Positions 1-6,477 of a stretch of 11,675 bases of DNA are shown one piece after another. Source of the DNA: Dehalococcoidia bacterium (lineage in GTDB: Bacteria; Chloroflexota; Dehalococcoidia; SM23-28-2; RBG-16-64-32); contig JAUYGU010000133.1 in NCBI GenBank assembly GCA_030690405.1, forward strand, positions 1 to 11,675, given 5' to 3'. A program made the translations under genes and the position numbers. The notes beneath the pieces were generated by a model. It searched no databases, was not told the DNA's origin, and was given only the letters and a program-made list of their open reading frames with translations. The first letter of the stretch is position 1. Each line of letters starts with the position of its first letter.

Positions 1-1
1 G

Positions 2-898
2 ACGGGCGACCAGCCGTGCACCTGGGGTGGGATGGCGGCGGCGCTGCGCTCCGGGCTGAGCCTGAGCCTCTCCGGCATCAGCATGTGGAGCCACGACATC
101 GGCGGCTTCTGGAACCCCGATAACATGGAGCCGCCGGACCCGGCGCTGTACATCCGCTGGGCGCAGTTCGGGCTGCTCTCCTCCCACGCGCGCTTCCACG
201 GCATCCGCGGCCGCGAGCCTTGGTACTTCGGGGATGAGGCGGTGGAGATCGTGCGGGAGTTCGCGCGGCTGCGCTACCGGCTGCTGCCGTATATCTACTC
301 GCTGGCGAAGGAGGCGGAGGCCAGCGGCCTGCCGGTCGTGCGGCCCCTCTTGCTGGAGTACCCGGATGACCCCGTGGCGCCGGCCGTCGACTTCGAGTAC
401 CTGCTGGGGCGCGACCTGCTGGTAGTGCCGGTGCTCAACCCGGAGGGACGCGCCGTCGTCTACCTGCCGCCGGGCGGCTGGCACGACTGGTGGAGCGGCG
501 AGCGGATGGAGGGGCCGCGCCACCTGCGGCTGGACGTGCCGCTGGGGCGGCTGCCGCTGTACGTCCGCGACAGCTCGCTCCTGGTCACGGCGCCGGAGAT
601 GGAGCACGTGGGCCAGCGCGAGTGGCGGCCGCTGACCGTAGACGTGCGGCTCGCCAGTCGGGCGGAGGCCAGCGTCTGGAGCCCGCAGGAGCGGATCGAG
701 ATGCAGGCCGGGCGCGAGAGCGGTGTGCGGCTGAGCGTGGACGGTCCGGAGATGGACTACGTGGTGCGCTTCATCGAGCCGGCGGTGCGCTCAGTGCGGG
801 CTTCCGGCGGCGCGACGGTCAGTGGCGAGCGCGCCGAAGGAGGCGTTAGGGTGGTGGAGGTGCGCGGCAGCCGCTTCGAGCTACGGGCGGAAGGCTAG
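2..898 (+). CDS. Glycoside hydrolase family 31 (alpha-glucosidase/alpha-xylosidase type), C-terminal part
   Basis: The reading frame is open from base 2, so the gene begins upstream of the window and about 298 residues are visible. The first residues read TGDQPCTWGG, followed by SGISMWSHDIGGFWNP, RWAQFGLLSSHARFHG, MPYLYR-like LLPYIYSLAKEA and LYVRDSSLL. These are the conserved blocks of the GH31 barrel end and the beta-sandwich that follows, and they align well from memory with YicI alpha-xylosidase. In this family the Asp of W-x-GDQ is the acid/base catalyst, which puts it at bases 8-10; the nucleophile Asp lies upstream and is not seen. Such enzymes release alpha-linked glucose or xylose from the non-reducing end of oligosaccharides. 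Substrate cannot be decided from this part. No neighbour in view is a sugar transporter. The stop TAG shares the bases CTAG with the stop of the convergent HNH gene, so there is no room for a terminator between them. Confidence 0.93.
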   Translation, partial: TGDQPCTWGGMAAALRSGLSLSLSGISMWSHDIGGFWNPDNMEPPDPALYIRWAQFGLLSSHARFHGIRGREPWYFGDEAVEIVREFARLRYRLLPYIYSLAKEAEASGLPVVRPLLLEYPDDPVAPAVDFEYLLGRDLLVVPVLNPEGRAVVYLPPGGWHDWWSGERMEGPRHLRLDVPLGRLPLYVRDSSLLVTAPEMEHVGQREWRPLTVDVRLASRAEASVWSPQERIEMQAGRESGVRLSVDGPEMDYVVRFIEPAVRSVRASGGATVSGERAEGGVRVVEVRGSRFELRAEG

Positions 899-1428
899 GC
901 GAAGCCGCCGTCGCCGTCCCAGTCCGGGACGAACTTCCGCCACTCCACCTGGTCCTCCAGGTACGGATAGAACGTGCGGTAGAAGCTGAACGGCGGGCGG
1001 AACGGCTCCCGGACGAGGCGCATGTGAGCCTCTGGGGGCGTTCGGCCCGCCTTGCGGTGGTTGCAGGCCTTGCATGCGGCCACGACGTTCTGCCAGACGT
1101 GGCCGCCGTCTCTGTGCCGGGGGAGCACGTGGTCCAGCGTCAGGTCCTTCGTGTGCTTACCGCAGTACTGGCAGGTGAAGCGGTCGCGCAGGAAGACGTC
1201 GCGGCGGGTGAGGCGGCCCTTAGGTCGCGGACGGCGGATCAGGTAGATCAGGCGGATGATCGAAGGGATCATGTACAGCGCCGTCGGGCTGTGCAGGTAG
1301 CCGCGGCCGTTCTCCAGGATCTCCGCCTTGCCCCTATCGACGAGCACGAACGCCCGCCGAACGCTGCAGACGTTCAGTGGCTCGTAGTTCTGGTTAAGTA
1401 CCAGTACAGGGACGGTCGCAATGGCCAT
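895..1428 (-). CDS. HNH endonuclease family protein
   Basis: A 177-residue protein of the small stand-alone HNH nuclease family. From the chosen start, two zinc-knuckle pairs are visible, C86-x2-C89 and C119-x2-C122. They bracket LTLDHVLPRHRDGG (His100, metal/catalytic) and N114, with the final NH at 123-124, giving the classic H-N-H order. The N-terminal part (VLVLNQNYEPLNVCSVRRAFVLV) is the domain usually found in front of the HNH motif in this group. I chose the ATG at 1428 over a TTG at 1476 because homologues begin near VPVLVLNQNYEPLN and because a candidate promoter at 1447-1476 would put the transcript start near 1440. The cellular role of this family is not known; a DNA nicking or repair role is plausible but not shown here. 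Its stop overlaps the GH31 stop by four bases. Confidence 0.88.
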   Translation of the reverse strand: MAIATVPVLVLNQNYEPLNVCSVRRAFVLVDRGKAEILENGRGYLHSPTALYMIPSIIRLIYLIRRPRPKGRLTRRDVFLRDRFTCQYCGKHTKDLTLDHVLPRHRDGGHVWQNVVAACKACNHRKAGRTPPEAHMRLVREPFRPPFSFYRTFYPYLEDQVEWRKFVPDWDGDGGFA

Positions 1429-1446
1429 TTCGCGGTCACCGAGCCA

Positions 1447-1476
1447 ATAGTAGCAGATAGCCGCCAAACCGCGCAA
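1447..1476 (-). promoter_or_regulatory. Candidate promoter for the HNH gene
   Basis: On the minus strand TTGCGC (bases 1476-1471) and TACTAT (1452-1447) are separated by 18 bases, a fair match to a housekeeping sigma promoter. The start would lie near 1440, about 12 bases before the ATG at 1428. This is read by eye and not tested. Confidence 0.4.
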
Positions 1477-1491
1477 TGCTATCGTTTTGGG

Positions 1492-1992
1492 CTAGGTGAC
1501 GAAGGCGTCCACGGCCCGTTGGAACTCGTCCGGGAGGAGGACGAGGAGCAGGGGTACGGCGTCCAGGAAGACGGAGGCGAGGGCGGAGCCGTCGATCTCC
1601 TTCTTGAGGCCGATCTGAGGGTAGGCGACCAACAGGATCAGCAGCACCTCTACTACGACCAGCCCCTTGAGGAAGCCGAAGGCGGCGCCGCCGACCTTAT
1701 CGACCCAGCCCAGCAGGAGCAGCGACGCCGTCCGCTTGAGCATGATCGCGATGAGCTGACCGGCCAGGTACACGGAGCCGAAGAGGGCCAGGAAAGAGAA
1801 GAAAAGAGCCGCCTCGTCGTCATGGATGAAGACGAGGACGTCACGCTTCAGGTCGTCGTAGAACAGCCCGGCGAACACGACGCCGACGACCGCCGACACC
1901 AGCGTCACTACCTCACGGATCAGGCCCGACGAGAAGGCGCTGATCGTGAAGGTTCCGATAATCAGGACTATGGTGATGTCCAGCCAGTTCAT
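1492..1992 (-). CDS. CvpA family membrane protein
   Basis: A 166-residue hydrophobic protein with about four membrane segments (roughly residues 4-22, 28-46, 62-85 and 103-124). It carries the family signature GWVDKVGGAAFGFLKGL near residue 95, after a basic loop (LKRTAS). The N-terminus MNWLDITIVLII is typical of CvpA, as is the length. CvpA was named for colicin V production in E. coli; its general function in bacteria is poorly defined but linked to envelope stress and septation. The gene starts 10 bases after the stop of the PAP2 phosphatase, so the two are very likely co-transcribed. The ribosome binding site is weak, which fits translational coupling. No gene symbol is assigned because the family is large. 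Confidence 0.85.
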   Translation of the reverse strand: MNWLDITIVLIIGTFTISAFSSGLIREVVTLVSAVVGVVFAGLFYDDLKRDVLVFIHDDEAALFFSFLALFGSVYLAGQLIAIMLKRTASLLLLGWVDKVGGAAFGFLKGLVVVEVLLILLVAYPQIGLKKEIDGSALASVFLDAVPLLLVLLPDEFQRAVDAFVT

Positions 1993-2002
1993 GGCGGCGC
2001 TT

Positions 2003-2665
2003 CTAATAACGTGGCGGGGCGCTGTCGGTTACTGCCTCCGGGGCAGATCTCAGGCGGTGGTGGAGGCCGATTAGCGCGGCGAGCACCAGGCCGCCGAGAT
2101 AGTAACCGCCCAGGACATCGCTGGGCCAGTGCACGCCGATATAGACACGCTGCATCCCTGTGAATAGGATCACCCACAGGCAGACGGCCTGCCCCAGCAG
2201 GCGAAGGGCGGGCTGACTTACGAAGACGGTGATGAGGTAGAAGAGCAGGCCGTAGATCACGATGGCGCTATCGGCGTGGCCGCTCGGGAACGCTAAAGAC
2301 TGGGAGCCAGTGGTGAATGACACCAGCTCGGGGCTGGGGCGGGGCCGGCCGACTATCTCCTTGACGGCGATGTTCAGGAGGCCGGCGGAGGGGCTCACCA
2401 GCAGGAGCAGCGCCCCCAGCCACTGCCTCGCCAGCAGCAGTAGGACCGCACCCGCGGCCAGCACGGCCATCAGCTCCCATCCGTTCACCATCTCCGCCGC
2501 CCGGTCCAGCGCCTCGGCGAAAGTGGGGGATTCGATATCCTGGAACCGGTGCATCAGCCACAGGTCCGCGGGGAAACGGTCGTAGGCGGCGGCGAACACG
2601 GAGAGGACGATGAAGCCGCCGAGGAGGAGAAACCACAGCTTGAGGGGTGCGGGGAGGGCGCGCAT
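2003..2665 (-). CDS. PAP2 superfamily membrane phosphatase
   Basis: A 220-residue membrane protein with all three PAP2 acid phosphatase motifs: K102-x4-RP (KEIVGRPRP), PSGH at 127-130 and R173-x5-H179-x3-D183 ([12 protein letters not shown]). The two active-site histidines are present, so it should be active. About six membrane segments are visible, including residues 10-27, 66-80, 83-100, 132-150, 158-171 and 186-201. Members dephosphorylate undecaprenyl pyrophosphate, phosphatidic acid or phosphatidylglycerophosphate on the outer face of the membrane; the substrate cannot be told from sequence alone. It heads a two-gene unit with cvpA. The ATG at 2665 lies only 8 bases after a GATAAT box and has no Shine-Dalgarno sequence, which suggests a leaderless message. 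Confidence 0.9.
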   Translation of the reverse strand: MRALPAPLKLWFLLLGGFIVLSVFAAAYDRFPADLWLMHRFQDIESPTFAEALDRAAEMVNGWELMAVLAAGAVLLLLARQWLGALLLLVSPSAGLLNIAVKEIVGRPRPSPELVSFTTGSQSLAFPSGHADSAIVIYGLLFYLITVFVSQPALRLLGQAVCLWVILFTGMQRVYIGVHWPSDVLGGYYLGGLVLAALIGLHHRLRSAPEAVTDSAPPRY

Positions 2666-2673
2666 GTGCGGTC

Positions 2674-2703
2674 ATTATCGGCGGGGGCCGCGCGTTTACG
2701 CAA
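2674..2703 (-). promoter_or_regulatory. Candidate promoter for the PAP2-cvpA unit
   Basis: On the minus strand TTGCGT (2703-2698) is followed after 18 bases by GATAAT (2679-2674). The predicted transcript start falls about 2667-2665, on or next to the ATG. The -35 box overlaps the -35 box of the divergent larB promoter. Confidence 0.5.
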
Positions 2704-2724
2704 GCGAGAGGCCGGTGCTACAAT
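2695..2724 (+). promoter_or_regulatory. Candidate promoter for larB
   Basis: TTTACG at 2695-2700 and TACAAT at 2719-2724 are 18 bases apart. The expected transcript start is near 2731, which leaves about 10 bases before the AAGGAGG at 2741-2747. This excludes all larB start codons upstream of about 2731. Confidence 0.5.
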
Positions 2725-2740
2725 ACGCCGTGCTTTTGCG

Positions 2741-2755
2741 AAGGAGGTCGCCACG
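2741..2755 (+). promoter_or_regulatory. larB ribosome binding site and ACG start
   Basis: AAGGAGG (2741-2747) with a 5-base spacer to ACG (2753-2755). The site decides the start of larB: no ATG, GTG or TTG lies at a suitable distance, and the next possible start, TTG at 2768, is 20 bases away. Confidence 0.6.
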
Positions 2756-3517
2756 GACGAGGCTAGGTTGAGGGAGCTGCTGGAGTCGGTCCGCCAGGGC
2801 GCCCTCTCAATCGACGAAACGCTTGAGCGGCTGCGTCACCTGCCCTACGAGAGCATTGGCTTCGCGGAGGTCGACCACCACCGGGCGCTGCGCCAGGGCT
2901 TTCCGGAGGTGGTGCTGGGCGAGGGCAAGAGCCGCGAACAGGTCGTGGCGATAGCCGAGCGGCTGGCCGCGCAGTCGGACCAACTGCTGATCACCCGCGT
3001 GGACGTGGAGACCTACCGCGCCGTCAAAGAGCGCCTGCCGGACGCCCGCTACCACGCCGACGCGCGGCTGATCTCGCTTGAACGGAGCCGGGCGCCGCGC
3101 TGGCCGGGGGTGGCCGTCCTCTGCGCGGGCACGGCGGACCTGCCGGTGGCGGAGGAGGCGGCCGTCACGGCGGAGGTGATGGGCAGCCAGGTGGACCGCT
3201 TCTACGACGTGGGGGTGGCGGGGATACACCGCCTGCTCGACAAGCTGGACGCGATACGTTCGGCGCGGGCGCTGGTGGTGGTGGCGGGGATGGAGGGGGC
3301 GCTGCCCAGCGTCGTCGGCGGTCTGGTGTCGGCGCCGGTGATCGCCGTGCCCACATCGGTCGGCTACGGGGCCAGCTTCGGCGGCCTCGCGCCCCTGCTG
3401 ACGATGCTCAACAGCTGCGCGGCCGGCGTCGCTGTGGTTAACATCGATAACGGCTTCGGCGCCGGATACCTCGCCGCCGTGATCAACCGTCAATCGCGCG
3501 AAGGTTTGCGGGAGTGA
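2753..3517 (+). CDS. larB: LarB, pyridinium-3,5-biscarboxylic acid mononucleotide synthase (nickel-pincer cofactor), likely ACG start
   Basis: LarB carboxylates and hydrolyses nicotinic acid adenine dinucleotide, the first step of the nickel-pincer nucleotide cofactor used by lactate racemase LarA and relatives. The N-terminal part ([34 protein letters not shown]) and the PurE-like C-terminal domain ([84 protein letters not shown]) are diagnostic. The length of 254 residues is normal. The perfect AAGGAGG at 2741-2747 stands 5 bases before an ACG at 2753, and translation from there gives (M)[12 protein letters not shown], which is where LarB proteins normally start. The only standard alternative is TTG at 2768, with a spacer of 20 bases, which is too long. 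The open frame continues upstream to 2549, but the promoter position argues against that. Either ACG is used or the assembled base is wrong. The stop overlaps the next gene by four bases. Confidence 0.92.
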   Translation, partial: TDEARLRELLESVRQGALSIDETLERLRHLPYESIGFAEVDHHRALRQGFPEVVLGEGKSREQVVAIAERLAAQSDQLLITRVDVETYRAVKERLPDARYHADARLISLERSRAPRWPGVAVLCAGTADLPVAEEAAVTAEVMGSQVDRFYDVGVAGIHRLLDKLDAIRSARALVVVAGMEGALPSVVGGLVSAPVIAVPTSVGYGASFGGLAPLLTMLNSCAAGVAVVNIDNGFGAGYLAAVINRQSREGLRE

Positions 3518-4254
3518 GGCGCGCCCTCTGGCTCGCCGCCGGCGTCTCGGCGCTGGCTGCGATCGTCGCGACGGTCGCGATTCTGGTGCTCGACCCGTTT
3601 TCGGGCGGCTCGGGCGACGGTAATGGGGGCGAAAGCTCCCTCCAGAAGACGCTGCGAAAGATGGTGCTGCAGCCGGATGACCTGCCCAAGGCGCTGATCA
3701 AGGGCGACGAGTCGTTCACTACCAACGAGACGCTCTCCTCGACCGGCACGGATCCGGTGGCGAGGAAGGCGCTGCTCGAGAGCTGGGGCAGGCTCATGGG
3801 CTACGAGATCACCTACGAGCCATCCAGCGAGACCGCGGCGGACCAACCGGTACAGGGCATCAACGTCTCCTCCTCGCTGTACAAGATGGCGGAGGGCGCC
3901 GGCGAGTCGTTCGCGGATGCGGTGAAGACGGCGGAGGAGAGGGACTGGGCGGCGAACTACGCCGGCCTCCAGGAGTTCCAGCAGGATCGGATCAAGGCCG
4001 AAGGCATCGCGGACGAGATCGTGTGGCTGCGCCTGAGCGGATACCAGCCGGGCACGGGCGGCCTCGCCCTGGTCACGGACGACCTGGTCTTCTTCCGCAT
4101 CGGCACGGAGCGGGGTTTCCTGCGCGTCCTCGCCAGCGCGAAGGAGACGACGGACCGCGCGCACCTCCACAGCAGGGTCGAGGGCTGGCTGCGGACGCTG
4201 GTCCAGAACGTGAAGGACGCGCTGCCTAACGCTCCGGCCGGCGACGGAGGCTAG
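3514..4254 (+). CDS. Membrane-anchored protein of unknown function between larB and larC
   Basis: I do not recognise this 246-residue protein. It starts at a GTG overlapping the larB stop (GTGA). It has a short basic N-terminus, one membrane segment at about residues 5-27 and a Gly/Ser-rich linker (GGSGDGNGG), then a soluble domain of about 200 residues that is probably outside the cytoplasm. There is no lipobox cysteine and no cysteine anywhere, and no catalytic motif that I can name. The domain is rich in charged residues, with predicted helices ([22 protein letters not shown]) and a C-terminal beta-like stretch ([26 protein letters not shown]). The layout recalls small substrate-binding or sensor domains, but that is only an impression. 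Its tight coupling to larB and larC (4-base overlap, 2-base gap) means that it is made together with the cofactor enzymes. Whether it shares their function is unknown. Confidence 0.8.
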   Translation: MRRALWLAAGVSALAAIVATVAILVLDPFSGGSGDGNGGESSLQKTLRKMVLQPDDLPKALIKGDESFTTNETLSSTGTDPVARKALLESWGRLMGYEITYEPSSETAADQPVQGINVSSSLYKMAEGAGESFADAVKTAEERDWAANYAGLQEFQQDRIKAEGIADEIVWLRLSGYQPGTGGLALVTDDLVFFRIGTERGFLRVLASAKETTDRAHLHSRVEGWLRTLVQNVKDALPNAPAGDGG

Positions 4255-4256
4255 GC

Positions 4257-5453
4257 GTGGCGCGTATCGCCTACCTGGACTGCTTCTCCGGCGTCAGCGG
4301 CGACATGCTGCTGGGGGCGCTGATACACGCCGGCGCGCCGCTCGAAGAGATGAGGGCGGAGCTAGCGCGTGTGCCGCTGGCCGGCTATACGCTGGAGGCG
4401 AAGCGCGTCACGAAGGCCGGCATCGCCGCCGTGCAGGCCGAGGTGCGGGTGCGCGGGCGCCCGTCCGGGCGTACCCTGGCCGGCGTCACGACGCTGATCG
4501 ACGCGTCCTCCCTGCCGGCAGCCGATTGCGATAAAGGCCGGGCGGTGTTCCGCCGCCTGGCGGAGGCGGAGGCCGCCGTGCACGGGGAGACCGTGGAGAC
4601 CGTGCACCTTCACGACGTGGGGGCGGTGGACGCGATCGTGGACGTGATGGGCGCGGTCGTGGGGCTGCGCCTGCTGGAGGTGGAGGAGCTGTACTGCTCG
4701 CCGCTGCCGCTGGGGGCGGGCGAGGTGAGCGGGCCGCACGGTTCGCTGCCGGTGCCCGCGCCGGCCACGCTGGAGCTGCTGGCCCGCGCCAACGCCCCAA
4801 CGCGTGCCGGCGGCGCCGCCGAAGGCGAGCTGGTGACGCCCACCGGCGCCGCCATCGTCACGACGCTCGCCCGATTCGAGCGGCCGGAGATGACGCTGGA
4901 GCGGACCGGCTACGGCGCCGGCAGCCGCGACCTGCCGGACCGCCCGAACGTGCTGCGGCTCTGGCTGGGCGAGGCCCTTCGACAGGCTCAGGGCACGGCG
5001 GCGCGGCCGATGGTGCTGATCGAGACGAACATCGACGACATGACCGGTGAGATGCTTGGCTACGCGCTGGAGAAGCTGCTCGCGCAGGGTGCGGCGGACG
5101 CCTGGCTGACGCCGGTTCAGATGAAGAAGGGGCGACCGGGAGTCGTCCTCTCCGTCATCTGCCGGGAGCCGGAGGAGGAGGCGCTGGCGCGGCTGATCCT
5201 GCGGGAGACTTCGACGCTGGGGGTGCGGGTGCGCCCGGTGCACCGCTGGGAGGCGGAGCGCGAGGTGCTGGAGTTCGAGTCGTCGCTGGGGCCGGCGGCG
5301 GTCAAGGTGAAGCGGCTGCCCGGCGAGCCTCCTCGCGTAGCGCCGGAGTACGAGGCCTGCAAGCGGCTCGCCGAGGCGAGCGGCCTGCCGCTGGCGGAGG
5401 TCTACCGCATCGTGCAGGCGGAGGGGGAGAAGGTGGCGGGGGTCCGCCCCTAG
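4257..5453 (+). CDS. larC: LarC, nickel-pincer cofactor nickel-insertion protein
   Basis: LarC inserts nickel into the pyridinium-bis-thiocarboxylate nucleotide in a CTP-dependent reaction, the last step of nickel-pincer cofactor synthesis. Family hallmarks are the N-terminal AYLDCFSGVSGDMLLGAL, HLHDVGAVDAIVDVMG near residue 117, LVTPTGAAIVT near 196, ETNIDDMTGEMLGYALEKL near 257 and the C-terminal VKVKRLPGEPPRVAPEYEAC. The length of 398 residues is that of the full protein. In Lactobacillus plantarum the gene is split and joined by ribosomal frameshifting; here it is one uninterrupted frame. The GTG start at 4257 follows GGAGG (4246-4250) by 6 bases. A copy of a dispersed repeat lies within the gene at 4975-4995, adding the residues LRQAQG in frame in the linker before the ETNIDDM block. 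The stop shares CTAG with the relict end of the neighbouring HAD gene. Confidence 0.95.
   Translation: MARIAYLDCFSGVSGDMLLGALIHAGAPLEEMRAELARVPLAGYTLEAKRVTKAGIAAVQAEVRVRGRPSGRTLAGVTTLIDASSLPAADCDKGRAVFRRLAEAEAAVHGETVETVHLHDVGAVDAIVDVMGAVVGLRLLEVEELYCSPLPLGAGEVSGPHGSLPVPAPATLELLARANAPTRAGGAAEGELVTPTGAAIVTTLARFERPEMTLERTGYGAGSRDLPDRPNVLRLWLGEALRQAQGTAARPMVLIETNIDDMTGEMLGYALEKLLAQGAADAWLTPVQMKKGRPGVVLSVICREPEEEALARLILRETSTLGVRVRPVHRWEAEREVLEFESSLGPAAVKVKRLPGEPPRVAPEYEACKRLAEASGLPLAEVYRIVQAEGEKVAGVRP
4975..4995 (+). repeat. Dispersed repeat copy inside larC
   Basis: The stretch reads CCCTTCGAC-AG-GCTCAGGGCA and belongs to the same type as the repeat at 5553-5576, which on the other strand reads CCCTTCGAC-TTC-GCTCAGGGCA. 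It keeps the larC frame and falls in the poorly conserved linker. Short repeats of this look, often translated as ALSLSKG or ALSEVEG in annotated proteins, are well known from many bacterial genomes. Confidence 0.65.
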
Positions 5454-5498
5454 AGCGCGAACTTCTCGATCGCCCAGGCGACGCCGTCGGCGTCGTTG
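5450..5498 (-). pseudogene. Relict duplicate of the 3' end of the HAD phosphatase gene
   Basis: Bases 5450-5498 match 5590-5638 with four differences in 49 bases. On the minus strand they encode NDADGVAWAIEKFAL and a TAG, against NDADGVAWAIERFAL in the intact gene. The fragment has no start and its upstream part is repeat DNA. It probably marks the original end of the HAD gene, whose stop would have shared CTAG with the larC stop. Confidence 0.8.
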
Positions 5499-5589
5499 AA
5501 CCCAACTGTCATTCTGATTGGTAAGTTCGCCGAGAGGCGAACGTCAGCGAAGCCTGCCCTGAGCGAAGTCGAAGGGAATCTCGCGGTCC
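5499..5589. repeat. Inserted dispersed repeat element (about 90 bases) between two copies of the HAD gene end
   Basis: The segment begins near ACTGTCATTCTGA and ends near GAATCTCGCGGTCC. It contains a hairpin at 5525-5542 (GTTCGCC, loop GAGA, GGCGAAC: a perfect 7-base stem with a GNRA loop) and the dispersed repeat core at 5553-5576. It contains no gene and no U-tract, so it is not a normal terminator for either larC or the HAD gene. It is flanked by 49-base direct repeats (5450-5498 and 5590-5638). Confidence 0.65.
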
Positions 5590-6384
5590 CTACAGCGCGA
5601 AGCGCTCGATCGCCCAGGCGACGCCGTCGGCGTCGTTGCCGGGCGCGATGTGCAGGGCGGCCCGCTTCACCTCGTCCGGGGCGTTGTTCATGGCGATGCC
5701 CAGGCCGGCCTGCTGAATCATCCCGAGGTCGGACTCGGAGTCGCCCATCGCCAGCACTTCCGTCATCGGCACGTCCAACTCGTGGCAGACCATCTCCAGC
5801 GCGCTGCCCTTATCCGCCCCCTGGTGCGTGAGCACGACGTAGTGCGGGTAGTTCCGTGGCCGGTTGAGGGAGAAGTTGGCGCGGCCGTCGTAAGCCTCCA
5901 GGAAGCGCCCGGCTATCTCGTCCACCGCCTCCTCGCTGTAGACGAGGACGGACGTCGGCTGGCCGCGGGCGACCTCGTCCGCCTGCCGCTCGGATAGGCG
6001 GAGGCCGGCGGGGAGCTTTTCGGCGATGATTCCCGGCCGCGGCCGCATGTAGGTGGCGTCCTCAATGGTGGTGAACGTTTCCCAGTCGCGCTCATCGGCG
6101 AGGGCGGTAACCTCGCGGGCGAGCTCTTGGTCCAGGCGCAGGTGGAGGAGCTCGCTGCCGTCGCCGGGGCGCTTGACGATGGCGCCGTTGTTGCACACGA
6201 GCGGCGTATCGATGCCGAGGCGGTCGGCGGTGCGCTTTGCCAGCAGGTACCAGCGGGTGGTGGCCAGCACGACCTTGACGCCGCTCTCAAGGGCGCGGCG
6301 CACGGCCTCGCCGTTGCGCTCGCTCACCTTGAGGGCGCTGTTGAGGAGCGTGCCGTCCAGGTCCAGGGCGATCAGGCGGATCAT
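5590..6384 (-). CDS. Cof-type HAD-IIB phosphatase
   Basis: A 264-residue member of the Cof subfamily of haloacid dehalogenase-like hydrolases, which dephosphorylate small molecules such as sugar phosphates or flavin nucleotides in the cytoplasm. All four motifs are visible: DLDGT with nucleophile D8 and acid/base D10, LATTR at 40-44 (usually ATGR), K192 in GADKGSAL, and GDSESD at 214-219 binding magnesium. The region between motifs II and III (about 85-185) is the type IIB cap. The end (GIAMNNAPDEVKRAALHIAPGNDADGVAWAIERFAL) is typical. The start ATG follows GGAGGGAAG at a longish spacing. A minus-strand TATACT box lies about 50 bases upstream. The last 49 bases occur a second time next to larC because of a repeat insertion. 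The substrate cannot be told. Confidence 0.92.
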   Translation of the reverse strand: MIRLIALDLDGTLLNSALKVSERNGEAVRRALESGVKVVLATTRWYLLAKRTADRLGIDTPLVCNNGAIVKRPGDGSELLHLRLDQELAREVTALADERDWETFTTIEDATYMRPRPGIIAEKLPAGLRLSERQADEVARGQPTSVLVYSEEAVDEIAGRFLEAYDGRANFSLNRPRNYPHYVVLTHQGADKGSALEMVCHELDVPMTEVLAMGDSESDLGMIQQAGLGIAMNNAPDEVKRAALHIAPGNDADGVAWAIERFAL

Positions 6385-6432
6385 TGGGTGGATCTTCCCT
6401 CCGGGCCGGCTACCCTTCCGGCGTTGTCGTGT

Positions 6433-6438
6433 AGTATA
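6433..6438 (-). promoter_or_regulatory. Possible -10 box for the HAD phosphatase gene
   Basis: On the minus strand the box reads TATACT, preceded by GC. I see no good -35 box 16-18 bases upstream, so this is weak. It lies in the 93-base gap between radC and the HAD gene. Confidence 0.3.
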
Positions 6439-6477
6439 GCGCGCTTTCCGGCGCCCGTGGCGGGGCGTGCGGGCATG

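Noticed and set aside
1429..1476. Upstream TTG start for the HNH gene
   Set aside because: The TTG lies within the candidate -35 box, and the extra 16 residues are not typical of the family.
1024..2163. Long open frame of 379 codons on the + strand
   Set aside because: It runs opposite the HNH, CvpA and PAP2 genes, has no recognisable domain, and is a product of GC-rich codon use.
2549..2752. Upstream in-frame start for larB at 2549
   Set aside because: It would overlap the divergent PAP2 gene and lie upstream of the promoter; the extra residues do not look like LarB.
4257..5453. Programmed frameshift in larC, as in Lactobacillus plantarum
   Set aside because: The frame is continuous from start to stop, with both halves of the protein present.
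5496..5831. Open frame on + containing ALSEVEG
   Set aside because: It is a translation of the dispersed repeat plus the antisense of the HAD gene; not a real protein.
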